From Pseudomonas antarctica (GTDB lineage Bacteria > Pseudomonadota > Gammaproteobacteria > Pseudomonadales > Pseudomonadaceae): 64,000 nt of DNA. This document shows, piece by piece, positions 63,202 to 64,000 of the stretch (positions are counted from its first letter, which is position 1; each line of letters begins with the position of its first letter). The translations under genes and the position numbers were made by a program. The notes under the pieces are model-generated. The model made no database searches, had not been told where the DNA came from, and saw nothing but the letters and a program-made list of their open reading frames with translations. Location: assembly GCF_001647715.1 (NCBI RefSeq), contig NZ_CP015600.1, positions 5,208,001 through 5,272,000 of the forward strand. Reading direction: 5' to 3'.

Positions 63202-64000
63202 ATGAGTACCGTGCCCATGTCTTACAACAATAATGAATTGACCCTAAGCGCCCCACTCAGTGGCCCGGTGCTGACCCTGGGCAACGTTCCCGACGAAGTG
63301 TTCGCCAGCGGCGCCATGGGCGACGGTATTGCCATCGACCCGCTGAACGACTGCCTGCACGCGCCCTGTGACGGGGTGATTATCCATGTCGCCCGCACCG
63401 GGCATGCGCTGACGATTCGTGCCGAAAACGGTGCGGAGGTGCTGATGCATGTGGGCATCGACACCGTGGAGCTGAATGGCGAAGGGTTTGCGCTGCTCGT
63501 AAAGGAAGGCGCACGGGTGAGTCAGGGCCAGGCGCTGGTGCAGTTCGATCTGGACCGGATTGCGCGCCAGTGCAAGAGCCTGATCAGCCTGATCATTCTG
63601 ACTAATGGCGAGCACTTTGAGCTGCGGCCGGTGGCGGGAAAAATCGTCAAGCTTGGTGAGCCGTTGCTACACATCGTGGCGCGCTCGGCAGCACCGGCTC
63701 AAACGCCTGTGGATAACGCGTTCACCGAAGTCCGTGCCAGCGTGCGTATCACTCACCGGGGTGGTTTGCATGCGCGCCCCGCCGCGTTGATCCGCAAGAC
63801 CGCCCAAGGTTTCAGCAGCCAGGCGCAGCTGCACTTCGCCGGTAAATCGGCGGCGTGCGACAGCCTGATCGGCCTGATGGGGCTGGGTATCGGCGAAGGC
63901 GACGAGGTACGTGTCACTTGCCGCGGCAAGGATTGCGAGGCCGCGTTGCAGGCGTTGGTTGCGGCACTGTCTGTCGCCATCAGCGAAGAACCGCACGCGC
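63202..64000 (+). CDS. nagF: Multidomain PTS protein EIIA-HPr-EI of the GlcNAc system (3' end outside window)
   Basis: The visible 266 residues hold an EIIA(Glc)-type domain (phosphorylated His in VLMHVGIDTVELNG near residue 76) and an HPr domain (His in GGLHARPAALIRK near residue 190; Ser of the regulatory region in CDSLIGLMGLG). The reading frame runs off the window; an EI domain is expected after it. It would pass phosphate from PEP to NagE during GlcNAc uptake, as PA3760 does. Two in-frame ATGs, 63202 and 63217, lack a good ribosome site, so the start is uncertain. Confidence 0.93.
   Translation, partial: MSTVPMSYNNNELTLSAPLSGPVLTLGNVPDEVFASGAMGDGIAIDPLNDCLHAPCDGVIIHVARTGHALTIRAENGAEVLMHVGIDTVELNGEGFALLVKEGARVSQGQALVQFDLDRIARQCKSLISLIILTNGEHFELRPVAGKIVKLGEPLLHIVARSAAPAQTPVDNAFTEVRASVRITHRGGLHARPAALIRKTAQGFSSQAQLHFAGKSAACDSLIGLMGLGIGEGDEVRVTCRGKDCEAALQALVAALSVAISEEPHA

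Overview
The window is a piece of chromosome from a fluorescent pseudomonad, most likely the Pseudomonas fluorescens group. The evidence is the GC-rich coding bias, protein sequences that read as Pseudomonas orthologues throughout, gene blocks in the order I remember from P. aeruginosa PAO1 (for example hom-thrC, rplS-trmD-rimM-rpsP, nagR-nagA-nagB), and nine REP-type inverted repeats of the kind that pepper P. fluorescens genomes. No prophage, insertion sequence, integrase of a mobile island, CRISPR array or rRNA gene was seen. This is core genome with one clearly accessory two-gene cassette and one decayed gene.

Layout. 1-4.5 kb: end of a TonB-dependent haem receptor, haem oxygenase hemO, a DUF454 membrane protein and a Cache-domain chemoreceptor. 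4.7-9 kb: a nitroreductase, then a divergent three-gene periplasmic cluster (di-haem DUF1111 lipoprotein, imelysin-like lipoprotein, DUF1513 protein). 9-12.1 kb: an MBOAT plus SGNH (AlgI/AlgX-like) polysaccharide O-acyltransferase pair in A/T-richer DNA. 12.5-21 kb: an envelope-homeostasis region holding warA, inaA, a small membrane protein, the ColR/ColS two-component system, an LTA-synthase-like sulfatase, a second RstA/RstB-like two-component system and a small secreted basic protein. Two ColR-like sites mark the promoters of warA and the sulfatase gene, each exactly 69 nt before the start codon. 21-25.7 kb: groES-groEL with a sigma-32 promoter, fxsA, a HugZ-family protein and a DUF481 outer-membrane protein.

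25.8-41.5 kb: an alkyltransferase-like DNA repair protein, ampG, proS, a lipoprotein, dinB under a LexA box, two tandem initiator tRNA-Met units each with its own promoter and terminator, mprF with a translationally coupled AcvB/VirJ-type hydrolase, recJ, yaeQ, a CoA transferase and a periplasmic solute-binding-like protein. 41.6-47.8 kb: a DUF3509 protein, a frameshifted remnant of a periplasmic-binding-domain sensor, thrC, hom, dsbC, xerD and a thioesterase. 47.9-53.8 kb: rplS-trmD-rimM-rpsP, ffh, a CcsA-like membrane protein and a CNNM/CorC transporter. 54-60 kb: an MHS-type permease, purT, a VUT-family transporter, a DUF1289 protein, a gamma carbonic anhydrase, two Nudix hydrolases and an L,D-transpeptidase. 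60-64 kb: the N-acetylglucosamine regulon (GntR-type regulator, nagA, SIS-type deaminase nagB-II and the start of the EIIA-HPr-EI PTS protein), with a matched pair of operator-like repeats upstream.

The most interesting material is regulatory and envelope-related: the shared ColR-like site linking LPS modification genes to a phosphotransferase-like sulfatase, the accessory O-acetylation cassette beside it, the decayed sensor gene near 42.2 kb, and a mosaic REP element near 38.6 kb.
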